A stretch of DNA of 64,000 nucleotides from assembly GCA_958450365.1 (NCBI GenBank), contig CAUEEP010000743.1:1054001-1118000 (forward strand), written 5' to 3'. The DNA comes from Mesorhabditis belari (Eukaryota > Nematoda > Chromadorea > Rhabditida > Rhabditidae). Below are positions 1 through 13,900 of this stretch, in pieces (the stretch's first letter is position 1; each line of letters starts with the position of its first letter). Both the position numbers and the translations under genes were made by a program. The notes below the pieces were generated by a model that ran no database searches, had not been told where the DNA came from, and saw nothing but the letters and a program-made list of their open reading frames with translations.

Positions 1-3000
1 GCAATCATCTTTTTTATTTTCTCATTTTTCTCAAGTGCTCATAAAGTGCACGAGACGATCGATGTGGTAGATTTCTTTTATAAAGCTCAAATAACTATTT
101 ATAAAGCTCAAATAACTATTTATAACTCAAATAACAAATAACAAATAACTATACTTTCAGGCAAACTACTTGGGTGCTTTTGGATTTCTTCCAGAGCGAC
201 TAGCTCAAGGAAATCAACAAATTTCAAATGAATCTTATGAAAATGCGATCCGAGCTTTACAGGTAAAATCTAGATAGAAAGATTTTTGAAAAACACTTTT
301 AGAGAACTTATGGACTTGAAGAAACGGGCAGCTTGGGTCCACGAGAACGACATTATATGAAAATGGCTAGATGTGGGGTGAAATACAATTCAAATGAAGA
401 CAGGTAACATAAATGTTCTTAAATCCTAATTTTTAAAGTTTCATACTATTATTTTCATTCTTTGATAAGCAATTTCATAAAAAAAAGTCAAAGCTACATG
501 CTTTAAAGATACTAAAGTTACAAGTCAGATCGCATTTTTTTTATGTCTAAACTAACAGTAAATGTGGTATGGATTGCTTAAAAATTGAATGCTATGAATA
601 ATTCATTCCAGAGCAGCTGGGCTTCGAGTCAAACGAGGCACCGAGGTTTATGTGATGAAACAAAGGCCAATCACTTATCGGTTTGTTCTTTAATCAAGTA
701 GAGTAATAGCACTACCAGTACCGTTTTCTACAGCTTACAAGTACAAGAAAATCGCTCAAGTCTCTTAATTTAGTTTCTTTTTGAGTAAAACAGTGGCTCG
801 ACGGGACCTGAAATTTGTAGCAAAAGTACCGCCCAAATTGAGGCGAAAATTGATACCAGGAATTTGAGCCCTAGCCTACTCGTGGATTCCAAAAGGCAAA
901 CACCATATACCGGAGCGGTTTGCCAGCTGGAGAGCGATTACCCGACCGCACAAAGAACACCTTGCCAGTCATTTTCCTTTTGTTTTGTAAATGGCACAAA
1001 AAGAAGATATTGATCTATAAATTTGTACCCGGGGGTTTTCGGAGTCAAGGAATCGATTGGGCGAGCTTGTTTTTCTGTAATATTCAATATTTGTAAACAG
1101 AGGCCCATCTAGAATCCCAGAACTTGGACTTTTATCCAGGATTTCCTGCTGTAAGCCCTTATAACCAATATGCTCTTCCGATTTTCGTCGTGAAATGAAA
1201 GGAATCGCAAAAAGGGCTATAGATGAATTTTTTGTTTAGAGGAATGGTACCAAATGGGACGAATGGTGTACAAAAAGAAATACGGGCGGGGGGGGGGGGA
1301 AGTGGAGCGAACGGACAGCTGTTCAATCGGTCACATCGTTCCATTACTTACCAACCATCTTCACACAAAAACTATAACGGAAAAGATTTTAAGATCCTGA
1401 GAATACTAGCTTTTCTTAAACTTAACAAAAATCGTTTGTTATTATTGGAAAATTCAAACACATCGATTCAAACACATTCAAATTTCTGATCGAATGCAAA
1501 ATTCACGCGTTGTATTAAACGTTTTTGAGTGTTGTCCAAGTTTGATCTGGTGTTTGTGGAGTTGTCCACCAATGGGACGTCTGTTCGGTTTACACTGAGA
1601 GCGACTTTCCCCCCTCTTTTTTCTTTCTGTGAAGGGGAAGGGCATTGGAGGGATGGAAAGAGGGGAAGCAGTTGGCCCCTGACACGCCACATGTCCCTGG
1701 GCGGAGTCTCCTCACACACTTTTCACCTAGCTTTCCTCCATCCGATGATACTCAGATCCATCCATTCAATCGACCTAACTCTAAAAATACCCCTATTCCC
1801 TAGAATCTCAAAATTTACTGCTAGAGTTTCTAGCTGGGTTCAAGAGTTGCATGTTCTTTGTATTGGAAACCGTAGAAATCTCTCCCCCATTTTGTGATTT
1901 CTTTCATTTGTGAATGACCTGCCCACTAACTCAGAGCGTTGTCAGATGCGCTTTTTGTGGACATCACAACCTCCTTTGAGTTGGTCGACAGTTCACCCAC
2001 AGCACTATTCCAATCCCCCGATTTAGAGCTAATATCAAGTTTGAGCACTAATAATTGTAGCAAAATTCCTCAAGTTCTATGAGTTCTATGAGGCGCTTTT
2101 TTTTCAGTGAAAGCAACAATTGTTTACATTTATAGTCAACAAACAAAAGGACGTGTTTTAATCGTTTTCTTTAAAGAGGAAAATCGATTTAGTGTTGTCA
2201 ACGGAGCTCGTCATATGGATCTTGGATCGGTGAGAAGAGTGATACGAGAAGTTTTCGATTTCTATGAGACACAAGCTGATCTCCAATTTCTTGAAACCGC
2301 TGACCCAAAAGCCACCATTCAGATTTCGTTTGAATCACATGTGAGAAAATTTCAAAAGCTGAATACCGTAAATATTCTAATAGGAGGGCTTCTATTAGAA
2401 TATATTAAAAAGTATGAAAAATTTTATTTCCCTAAGATCTTCCTTAAATATTCTAATAAAAGCAGCTCCTAAAGGAGCGTCGCGTAGTCCAAGTTTACTC
2501 TCAAACAAACGCTCATATCTCGACACTAGTACGTTTGTTTTTGTGCGCTTAAGTATCAAAATAAAGTAGAGAGAATGGGTGATTTTTGAGATATAACACA
2601 GATTTTTAACATTAACCAGCGCTCAGAAAAATGATTGAAAAATGATGAAAAATCGGCTTTGTTTTTGCCACTTTTCAATCATTTTGTTCTAAGCGCTGGT
2701 TAATGTTAAAAATCTGTGTTATCTTTCAAAAAATTACCCATTCTCTCTACTTTAATTTGATACCTACGCGTGGGGAAACAAACGTACTGGTGTCGAGATA
2801 TGAACGTTTGTTTGAAAGTAAATTTAGACTACGCGACGCTCCTATAGGAAGCCGTTCTATTAGAGTTTTTTTTTGCGGTATATAGCAGTTTTAATAAAAG
2901 CAGAACTCAAGAGTCAATCGATTTTGAGTGTTTAGGAGTATCATGCGCCGTGCACATATCGTTTTGAGACACCCGGCGTACTTGCTCACGCATTTAAACC

Positions 3001-6000
3001 GCTCGATCCGATGTGGTCGATTGGTAGTGATCTTCATTTTTACGATCTTCATCATTGGCGGAAAAATTACACCAGTTCCTATGAGTGTAGGGAAACTTTT
3101 CACTTTAGTTGATCCTACTTCCGTAAATACCCTAATCAAACGCCATCTGCTCGTACAATCGCGTAGTCTAACTTCTTTTTAAAAAATTATTTTTTCCAAC
3201 TACTTTTGATACCAAAAAATACTAGATTTCTTGGGCTATCATTTGACACCCAAGCGCACACTATAGTATAAAGCAGCGCGGAGAACGGGACGTTCAAAGT
3301 TAGACTACGCGACTGTACGCCCGTCATTATACGGGTGGCGTTCTATTAGAGCTCTATTACGGTATTTTTTAAGATCCTTCATTATACTCGGTGGCAATGC
3401 ATGAAATCGGGCACGCACTTGGTTTAGATCATAGCCCGAAGTGAGTAAAAATTCTTTGAATAATTGTAAGTTTCGTTTTCAAGTGATCAAAGTGTTATGT
3501 TCGCTGTGGATTTACCGCGAAAGACGAAAGAGCAGATTCGGCTTGATTCCCAAGATCTCTGGGTTCTAGAGACGCTATATGGTAAATTTAAAAAGTCGAC
3601 GAATAACTTTTGTGCAGCTCCAAAGTGTCAGAAAGTTTAAATAGTCAAAAAAACTGTTCTAGGCAGAAAAATCACAAAACATCTTCCACATCCAGCTGGG
3701 CCCCACCCAACACATCATCCAAAGATCCCAACACTTACAACAAAAGTTTGTAAAACAAGAGTGTAAACAAGACTATAGCTATTTCGGTACTATCCTGTTA
3801 TACAACCCCATCAGGGATGCGCAGCTCATAATCAGATAATCAGATCCGGACCAGATCTGATCCGGATTAATCCAGAGTTTTTCTTTCCAAAACCCGGATC
3901 GGATCATTTTCCGGATCATCCGGAATATCAAAATCCGGATCGGATCAAAATTAGCATATTTCATGCTTTTAATTGTAACTACTTATTTACAAATCTTGCC
4001 TTGTTTAAGAACTATTTATTTGAAAAACAACATTAACAACAAATTTAACAAATCAAAAACACATAAAAACAAAGAAAAGGCCGTCAACGATAGCGAACAA
4101 TCAAAGCCAAAAATAGGAATATTAAAATGCAAAAAAAACTAATTTTTTAGAGTCTCAGGAGTTAATCTTTTACGATAATCGTTTAAAATAAAACAAATTG
4201 AGCTGGAAAGACGCAAAATTTCTTTTGTTTTTCAATCCGGATCGGATTGGACGTCAAAAAAATTTCGGATTGGATTACGGATTAAATCGTTAAAATGATT
4301 ACGGATTATCCGATCCGGTGGGGATGATCCGCGCATCCCTGATCCCCATGCCAATTGACCTAACCATTTTTGATTTATAATATTATTTTATCTACTTGAT
4401 GCATCTGTTTATCTGTTTAGGCCAAAACTATAGTTTAAATACCTCTTAATTTTAATCTAAGCAGATGATTTTACAGTGTTTAACTTGGATTCAAAAAACG
4501 GATTTAGAACAGGATAGTATCGCTATTTCTAATAGTTATAGAAGAAATTTGTAACAATTTGAATTGTTTAGATGCCTCTAATCCCTTTACATGAAGATTC
4601 AATCAAGCCAAGACCTTGTTCATCGTCAGTTGATGCAATCTTCACGATAAACGACGAGTTTTATGTTTTCAAGGTTTTTAAAACACAATTAGAATTTAAA
4701 TACATTTAGAAATTTACAATTACAATTAGAATTGTTAGACTTTTGCCACGCAAATGATTTAGGCTGATTGGTATTGGAGGGTGCATAATAAAACCAATTC
4801 GATTGATGGCCCGCATCAAATTTCAAAAAGATTTCACGTTTGTTAAACGAGAAAGAACTCTTCGTGAACCGTGAATTCAGAATCTGCCAACTCCCATTGA
4901 TGCGGCGATTCAAATTGAAAGAAACACATACTTTTTCATTGGTTTAGTCAAAAAAAGAAATTTTCTAGAAATCGAATCTTTTAGGAAATAAATATTACAT
5001 TTATCAATACCCGAGTCACCGTCAGCTTTATGGAGCATCGAGATTGGATGCACATTTACGAGGCGGAGAAATACGTTGGTGCATCTTTGTATAGCTTTGT
5101 TTTTTTGTCCTATAAATTTGGTTCCTTTAAAGTTCCTTTATAGTTTCTTTATAGTTCATATTTGGTTCCTTTATAGTTCCTTTATAGTTCCTTTATAGTT
5201 CCTTTATAGTTCCTTTGTAGTTCCTTTATAGTTCCTTTATAGTTCCTTTATAGTTCCTTTATAGTTTCTTTGTAGTTCCTTATAGTTCCTTTATAGTTCC
5301 TTTATAGTTCCTTTATAGTTTCTTTGTAGTTCCTTATAGTTCCTTTATAGTTCCTTTATAGTTCCTTTATAATTCCTTTATAGTTCCTTTGTAGTTCCTT
5401 TATAGTTCCTGTTTAGTTCCTTTAAAGTTCCTTTATAGTTCCTATTTAGTTCCTTGTCTTTTCCTTAATTCGCTTGTCATAACCTATCGATGTGGGGTCG
5501 GAAAATGTAGCTGACGATGAGATCTAGTGGAGGATTAGAGTGTTTAAAGTCATTGTTTTAATATATATTGTTTTTGTTTTAGAAAATGTTGTTCTCGCCT
5601 TTAACTATTTTGATCCAACTTTTCATGATGCTACAAGTCGGACATTTCTATGGACAAAGGGAACAAACGACTATCACTATTGGCTATTGAAGGCGCCACA
5701 TCGAAACGGAGCACTAGTAAATAAACTTAAGAAACTTTAAGAAATAAGTAGGAAAAAAATGATGATGAAATACATTTATATACCGTATTCTAATCGAAAA
5801 GCCGGCTTTTCAATGTCCCTTGAAAATTCTCTTTCCTAGCTACAATATATCCAAAGTTTCAATAGCTCAAAAATAGATGTTTTTATTGGATTTTCATTCG
5901 GTTATTAAGCTTTTTTTAAAGTAAATTTGTTCATTAAGCATTAAGCATCCACATCATTAAGCTTTTTTTAGTCTATAACTATTATTTAAAAACTTTAAAA

Positions 6001-7837
6001 GTTGAGCCTTAAACATTAAGCCTTAAAACCTTAAAAAATTGAGCATTTTGCTATCTGAGAGTTGATAAATTCGAAAAAAATGAAAAATTTTGTCTAAAGA
6101 GGCTCTTCAATTGGAAAAAAACATACGGTAATTCAAATGTGTTCTAGCTAAAACTCTTTAAAAATTTAGGAAGCCGAGGCCACGTATCCCCGTCAACGAT
6201 CGGCTGTTTGGAGTCAAGTTCCACCCAACTCCGATGCTGCTTTCTCTTTAGGAAACGGTAGATTTTCAGGGTTTCTTATGGGTTTATAAGTCGACAGCCA
6301 CTGTTGAGTGGCTTCACTTTGCAATACTTTGCAATACTTTGTCCTACTTTGTCGCGTTTTGAAAAATTTGTTTGATATGCAAATTTTTCAAAACGCGACA
6401 AAGTAGGACAAAGTATTGCAAAGTGAAGTAGGGTTATGGAAAATACAGATGGGAAATATACATTTAAATATACAAATAAGAGATGTGGATGTATATGTCG
6501 TAGCCGTTTACGAAATTTACGTTTTACGAAAAAAACCTAGCCAAGGTAATCGTAATCGGCTAACCGTTAACGAATGATTTGTTAACGGCTGAATTTCGTA
6601 AACGGCTACGACATATACAGTACTGGACAATGAAATATGATATTTGAAAAACGATCGTCACTTTCGCGCGTCTGTAACTCCCTTGTCTTTGAGTCTAAAC
6701 TATTAGTGTTATACATTTTCTGAAAGCTCTTTTCAACGACTACACAATGGTAATATTAATATTTACAAATACGGTAAAGACAAGGGAGTACAGACGCGCG
6801 AAAGTGACGACCTTTTTTCAAATATGATATTTCATTGTCCAGTAGTGTAGCTAATATTAAACACAAAACTAGTTAAACAGCTAACATTAAACACAAACTT
6901 TGTTTTAAACAGCTAACATTAAACACAAATATGATATTTCATTGTCCAGTAGTGTATATGTCGTAGCCGTTTACGAAATTCAGCCGTTAACGAATCATTC
7001 GTTAACGGTTAGCCGATTACGAATGAAATTTTTTCGCTAGCCGTGTACAATTTGTAATCGGCTTCTGCGAACATGGCTTGTTTCAAATGAGTTTTTGATT
7101 TCAAACTATTGATGCCAAACGCAAATCAGCAAACTAATCACAACAAGTGAAATAAAATTTATAACATATCAACGTTTATAACATAATAACGTTTATAACA
7201 AACAAAACATCAACTAAAATGCATGCGGAACCAATTGAAGATCAATTAAGTCGACTTGGCAGCGTTCATTTTTCTCCTTCGTTATGATCGGCTTCACAAC
7301 AACTCCTTTTTTGACGTCCCCTTCTTTAATTGGGCTAGCCGGCTAAACGGCTAACGAAAAATTTCATTCGTTAACGGCTAGCCGTTAACGAATGATTCGT
7401 AAACGGCTACGACATATATATTCCCAGTTGAGCAGCTGTGGATTTATAATTTATGAGTACCTTGTCAGGAAACGTTATTAATTACTTTTAAAAGTTTCTC
7501 TTCTTTATTAGAATATCTATTGTCGTAAACAACAATATACTAAAGAATTAACCCATTTTCAGACGTTTACTTCGTCGAGGGCAGCTCTGTTTACAAATTA
7601 AACGGTTCTGATCCAAAGAATGGCATTGTTAAAGGTAAGGTAAAGAGAAATTATTGATGAGAAAATTTCCTCCAAAAGAAAATCAATTTCCCAGGCTATC
7701 CCTTGCCATTGGGAACTCTTTGGGAAGCGTGTCGGCGTGTCTACTTGTACGACAAGAAAATGAAAAATCTCTCGCTTTCCCTTTCACCATTGTTCTCTTT
7801 TTTCCTATTGCCAATCCTAATTTTGATCTCTTATTGA
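1..7837 (+). CDS. Matrix metalloproteinase with hemopexin domain, 5' end outside window
   Basis: Secreted zinc endopeptidase of the MMP (matrixin) family, expected to cut extracellular matrix. Exons I can follow: 1-66 (end of a signal peptide, IIFFIFSFFSSA), 161-262 and 303-403 (peptidoglycan-binding-like propeptide ending in the cysteine switch MARCGVKYN), 612-680, about 2136/2177-2340, 2936-3086 (GVLAHAF, calcium/zinc loop), 3374-3440 (HEIGHALGLDHS, the three zinc ligands), 3484-3581 (Met-turn SVMF), 3663-3760 (Pro/Thr linker), 4572-4673, 4969-5074, 5583-5716, 6170-6257, 7563-7634 and 7695-7837. The last six encode hemopexin blades (VDAIFTINDEFYVFK, DAAFSLGNDVYFVEG) bracketed by cysteines. 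The C-terminus is hydrophobic (FSFFLLPILILISY) right after the final Cys, suggesting a GPI or membrane anchor. Odd: the cysteine switch has Ala in place of the usual Pro. The exon between 680 and 2340 is uncertain. It resembles the C. elegans zmp genes; the orthologue is not assigned. Confidence 0.88.
681..2135 (+). other. Large intron region of the metalloproteinase gene
   Basis: This 1.4 kb stretch lies between the propeptide exon ending at 680 and the next catalytic exon. A possible 7-nt micro-exon (734-740) would add Leu-Gln after ITYR but is not required by phase. Patches near 1240-1330 and 1560-1700 are richer in G/C and leave several ORFs of 60-120 codons open on both strands. None has a recognisable domain, and I treat them as chance. 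The segment may hold regulatory sequence; nothing definite is visible. Confidence 0.4.
2366..3366. mobile_element. Nested TACCGTA-ended inverted-repeat elements in the metalloproteinase gene
   Basis: The left edge reads taccgtaaatattctaatag and the right edge ctattagagctctattacgg. Between them is a second inverted pair: the arm beginning aggagcgtcgcgtagtc (about 2474) returns in reverse as gactacgcgacgctcc (about 2827-2843), with ACTAGTACGTTTG / GTACTGGTGTCGAG inside. One real exon (2936-3086) lies within the outer pair. Because of that exon the outer ends may belong to two separate insertions. Confidence 0.6.
3809..4344. mobile_element. hAT-like MITE rich in ATCCGGATC
   Basis: The ends are inverted (cagggatgcgcag at the left, gcgcatccctg at the right). 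They are flanked by near-identical 8-bp direct repeats (aaccccat / atccccat), which is the target duplication length of hAT elements, and CAGGGATG-type ends fit that superfamily. The interior holds arrays of ATCCGGATC on both arms and no ORF of transposase size. It sits in an intron of the metalloproteinase. A second, outer inverted pair (gctatttcggtactatcctg / caggatagtatcgctattt) runs from about 3778 to 4530. Confidence 0.6.
5110..5452. repeat. Minisatellite, 11-bp unit agttcctttat
   Basis: About 30 tandem units of agttcctttat, with some degenerate units (tttctttgt, gttta), fill most of the intron between two hemopexin exons. No spacers separate the units, so this is a tandem array and not a CRISPR-like structure. 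Confidence 0.9.
6309..6430. repeat. Near-perfect hairpin palindrome
   Basis: The left arm ctttgtcctactttgtcgcg is repeated in reverse as cgcgacaaagtaggacaaag. The arms are about 55 bp with a loop of roughly 10 bp (tttgatatg). It lies in the intron before the penultimate metalloproteinase exon. Such near-perfect palindromes are typical of foldback MITEs. Confidence 0.75.
6491..7418. mobile_element. Two foldback elements (GTAGCCGTTTACG) around a TACTGGACAATG MITE
   Basis: A 126-bp palindrome (6491-6616) has arms tatgtcgtagccgtttacga and its complement. A second, larger one with the same ends lies at 6951-7418 and also contains gttaacggttagccg arms. Between them, 6617-6953, is a different palindromic MITE with ends tactggacaatgaaatat. 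A second copy of the latter is at 28850-29191. All lie in one metalloproteinase intron. Confidence 0.65.
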
Positions 7838-7973
7838 ATCCCAATTTTTCTAGTTTCTAGTATAATTATTTTTCTTATTCTTATTTTGTTTTGTTTTGTT
7901 CTTATTTACTTCAAACGAATGCCTCTCACTTATGCCACTATTGCCGACGAAACAAATAAACGGGTTTATATTC

Positions 7974-10108
<2,135 letters not shown>

Positions 10109-10886
10109 ATTTTTCAAATAACCCTGAAGTTCACTTCAGCTATCAATGACGCTTTTCTCAAAAACATCACAGTGTTTTGATAGTTTTTAAACGGAAAAAA
10201 ACAATCTTCCTTGAATGATAGGAAGCTACTAAAAGAGTCAAAAAAAGAGGGAATCTTCTGATTACAGTATTTCGAAAATCGTGCCAGGATCTAGCAAAGT
10301 AGAAAAGAGATAAAAAAAGAGAAATGGCAAAGCTTAAAGAGGGAAAAGAGAGATTTCTCTCTTTGGTGTTTTTCAATTCCAAAATGACGTCATTTTTTTT
10401 TCGGGTAGCTGTTTTTGTTTGGTGATGAAATTCGGCAAATAAACATTTTTTTGAAAGCATATTAGAGGATTTAAAGCATTAAAAGCATATTAAAGCATTC
10501 TTTTCGTAAATCAGTCATCAAAAAATACGCTAAATAAGAAGAAAACTAAATAGAAAAATCTTTTGAAAACGATGCTTTCCTAGAAAGGAATTTTTCAAGT
10601 GGCAACCGTTTAGTCATTTTTTTTTTTGCCAACTTTTATCAATTCTTCTTTTTATTTATTGATTTTATTCTGTTTATCTCTGCAAATTATTTTCAGATTC
10701 AATAGATTTTGAATTTTGAATACAATAACTTTTTTTGAACGATTACAATAACTTTTTTTAACGTCAAACAACTTTTTCGGAATCTTGAACTCACTTTTTT
10801 TGTTATTTAAGTTTCCTGACGAATAGCTAATGTTTTTTTGTTTGCTAATTGTTTTTTTCTTCACTCATTTGAGTTCATCATATAAA

Positions 10887-10893
10887 TTTTCAG
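10887..10893 (+). promoter_or_regulatory. Probable trans-splice acceptor for the copper ATPase
   Basis: A TTTTCAG acceptor stands 31 bases before the chosen ATG at 10925 with no coding exon visible upstream, as expected for spliced-leader addition or a short 5' UTR intron. Confidence 0.5.
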
Positions 10894-10924
10894 TGGAAAA
10901 ACAAGAGTTGAATTGCAATGGGAT

Positions 10925-13900
10925 ATGGTGGACACGGTGAGCCGACTGCTTATTGATGACTCCCCCTTGCCCACTCAGCGAAGAAGCGATATGACTGTGA
11001 GAAAATTTCCCTGTCCTTTGTCTTCTTTTTTTTCTTTTTTTTGCTGCTTCTCGATTTTACAAACTCTTCTTTTTTTTGGGTTTCTCGTTTTCTTTTATTT
11101 AATTGAAAAGCTAGAATTTTCGATTTCGGAAGTTCTAACTTTGACTCTTTGACTTCATTTTTTTCTTTTAAGATTTCTTTTTTCTTTCTTTCTTTCTTTC
11201 TTCTCTTTCTTTCTTTTCTTTTTCTTTCTTTTCTTTTCACATAAAGTTGAATCCCAAAAATCTCAACTCAAAGTTTCATTTTCTAGAAAATGGAGGATCG
11301 AGCGGCTGTAATTGGCATTGTCGGCATGACGTGCCACTCGTGTGTCAAAAACATTGAGGAAACGATTGGGACTAAACCCGGCATCATATCCATTCGTGTT
11401 TCGTTGAGCGACGCTGAAGGTAGAATTCGTATTCAAGTCTGAAATGAATAAGCGTTTCTATTCTTTACGCAAATTTGGTCATCATTTAATTCGGCTAGTT
11501 GAAGAAAGAGATTATGGTCATTTTTACGGACTTTTCGAAACATTTATGAACTTTCAGGCATTGTTCACTACAGTCCCCTTGTTTGGAAAGCAGAAGAGAT
11601 CGTTGAAGCAATCGATGATATGGGATTTGACACGTCGCTGAAAAGAGACAGCCAAGGTAAGGAATTTTTCTTTGTTTCAGACGAATTGACACGAGTTTTT
11701 TTATCAATTCTCTTGAAGCTATGTTCTTTTGCTTTTTGATAAGAAACAGAAGCAAAAGAAAAGGAATTGAATTGAATAAAAATATAATTTAAAATTTCAG
11801 TGGCTGAAGATGTTAATGCATCAACGTCAAGTGCGATTTCAAAGAAATGTGCTCTTATTTCGATTGAAGGAATGACTTGTCATGCGTGTGTTAATAACAT
11901 TCAAGACACAATGGGAGCTAAAGCTGGGATTTATGATGTGAAAGTGGACTTGAAAGAAAAACGAGGTTTGAGATAGGATTTCGGTAAGTGAAATTGAAAA
12001 ATCTAGGACGCGTGGTGTTCGATGGATCACAATGGACCGCGGAATCCGCAGCTGAAGCGATCGACGATATGGGATTTGATACAAAAGTGATTTTAGAAGA
12101 AGGTTGGGGGAAAATTATCAGAAAATAATCAGATCAGCAGATCAGTAGATCAGACTGAATACGATCAGACAAATCTTGAAAATCTAGTCTGGACTGATGT
12201 TTCCACAAAGTCAACAGAAGAACAAAACGGTCGAGCCCGATCCGAACCGCCTCAAATGAAAGCACCGACTAAAGTATTATACTATTTATATAATCTACAG
12301 AATGTTCAAAAAAAAGGTTCCCATTTTAACTCAAAAGTTTCTGAAAAAGTTTAAGTGGCTCAAGGGTGGTGAAAAATGTTTTTCTGGGCTCAAAATTTTA
12401 TTGACTTTTTTTTTGGAGATTTTCCTGATTATATGAAAAATTCATCACCATAAAAACAAAGGGAAAGATTACTTTTATGGGATTTCTTTTTCATTTCAAA
12501 ATTAAAACAAATAAACGTACGAGAAATCACAAAACATCAGTCCCATCCGAATCTTTTCATGCTTTGGTAGGCTCAGTCGGCAATGCCGAGCGGCAGCAGG
12601 GAGATCATAGATCTTCCGACCTCAGTATCTTGAGATTTTATATGAAACTGCGATTCTATATCTTTATTATAACATTTACAATAAGCTAATTAATTTTAAA
12701 ATGTTTTCCAAAGTTCTCAATGAGATAAAGTCTAGAATAGAATCCACTGCTTTAAGCCAATTTTTGTCTGCTTTTTGGCCTTCAGCTTTGGAAAGCCTAT
12801 ATTTAATCATTTTCATAATTAGATATTCATAATAAAAGATCTAAAAGATAAATTCTATTGTTCAAAAAAAGTTCCCCATTTAAACTCAAATTTCTGAAAA
12901 AGTTTAAGTGGCTTGGAGCTTTTTTGAAAGCCTATATTTAATCATTTTCATAATTAGATATTCATAATTAAATTTTGAACACTGTATATTTGACATAGAT
13001 AAGTTTATTTGATTATTTAGCTACCACGACTTGGCAGTCAAAATGATCTGGCAAAAACACATGACTCTGTCGAGATTCGACTCAACAATGTTCGATTCGA
13101 AAAGGTTTAATGAAAAACTTTACATAGTTAAACAAAAGTTTATTAGGCAAAGCCAGAAAACTTTGTAAAAGCAACATTTGGTGTCGAGGGAATGACTTGT
13201 GCAAGCTGTGTTCAATACATTGAAAGAAACATGAGCAAATTGGAGGGTATTTTGCTGAATCGGATTTCGAATACAAATTTCTAGGAGTTGATTCAATTAC
13301 GGTTGCATTGATAGCCGCAAAAGCTGACGTTTACTTTGATCAACGAGTGGTAACGACCGATCGGCTGATGGAAGAGATCGAATCCCTTGGATATAGGTGA
13401 AAGAAAGAAAAGAAACTCGTTGAAACTCCAAACTTTCAGAGCTTCTTTACTCAGTTCTTCTGGCGACAATGAAAACAAATTTCAACTAGTGGTTTGTTCA
13501 TTTCATTTTTAAACTCATTTTACTCACCATTTCTAGATTGGTGGGCTCAACTCTGAACAATGTGCACATAGGATTGAATCGCATGTGATCTCGAAAAAGG
13601 TCAGTTGATAGCTTTGTATAATTACTTCGGATCTTGCAGGGAGTTGAATCTTGTCATGTTTCTTTGGCCACTTCAATGGCTACCGTTGAGTTCGCTCCAA
13701 GTATCATCGGTCCACGAGATATCATTGCAGTCATTGAGGTAAGGTAATTGAGGTAATCATACCGTAAATACTAGACATGCTTATCGATACTCGATAAGAA
13801 ATCCTTATCGATCTTATCGATATCGATACTCGATAACGCTTAAGCGAAGCGAAAGATATCGATAGCAATGCTCAATAAGCCTCAACTCAATAAGCAATAA

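Larger units (their letters stand above)
4572..7837 (+). other. Hemopexin-like domain of the metalloproteinase
   Basis: Six exons in consistent phase encode a propeller domain C-terminal to the catalytic domain. It opens at a cysteine (PRPCSSSVDAIF) and closes at another (LWEACRRVY), the pair that normally forms the disulfide holding the propeller. Blade-start motifs of DAAF/DAIF type are visible in exons 4572-4673 and 6170-6257. Two boundaries needed choices: the exon at 4969 starts after TTTCTAG rather than the later TTTTAG, and it ends at 5074, because only these keep the frame. The intron between 5075 and 5582 contains an 11-bp minisatellite. Confidence 0.8.

Noticed and set aside
3618..3626. 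9-nt micro-exon in the metalloproteinase linker
   Set aside because: Phase works with it, but exon 3484-3581 joins exon 3663-3760 in the same phase directly, so it is not needed.
5110..5452. CRISPR-like array of short repeats
   Set aside because: The units abut with no spacers and the sequence is eukaryotic; it is a minisatellite. The same applies to 61585-61955.
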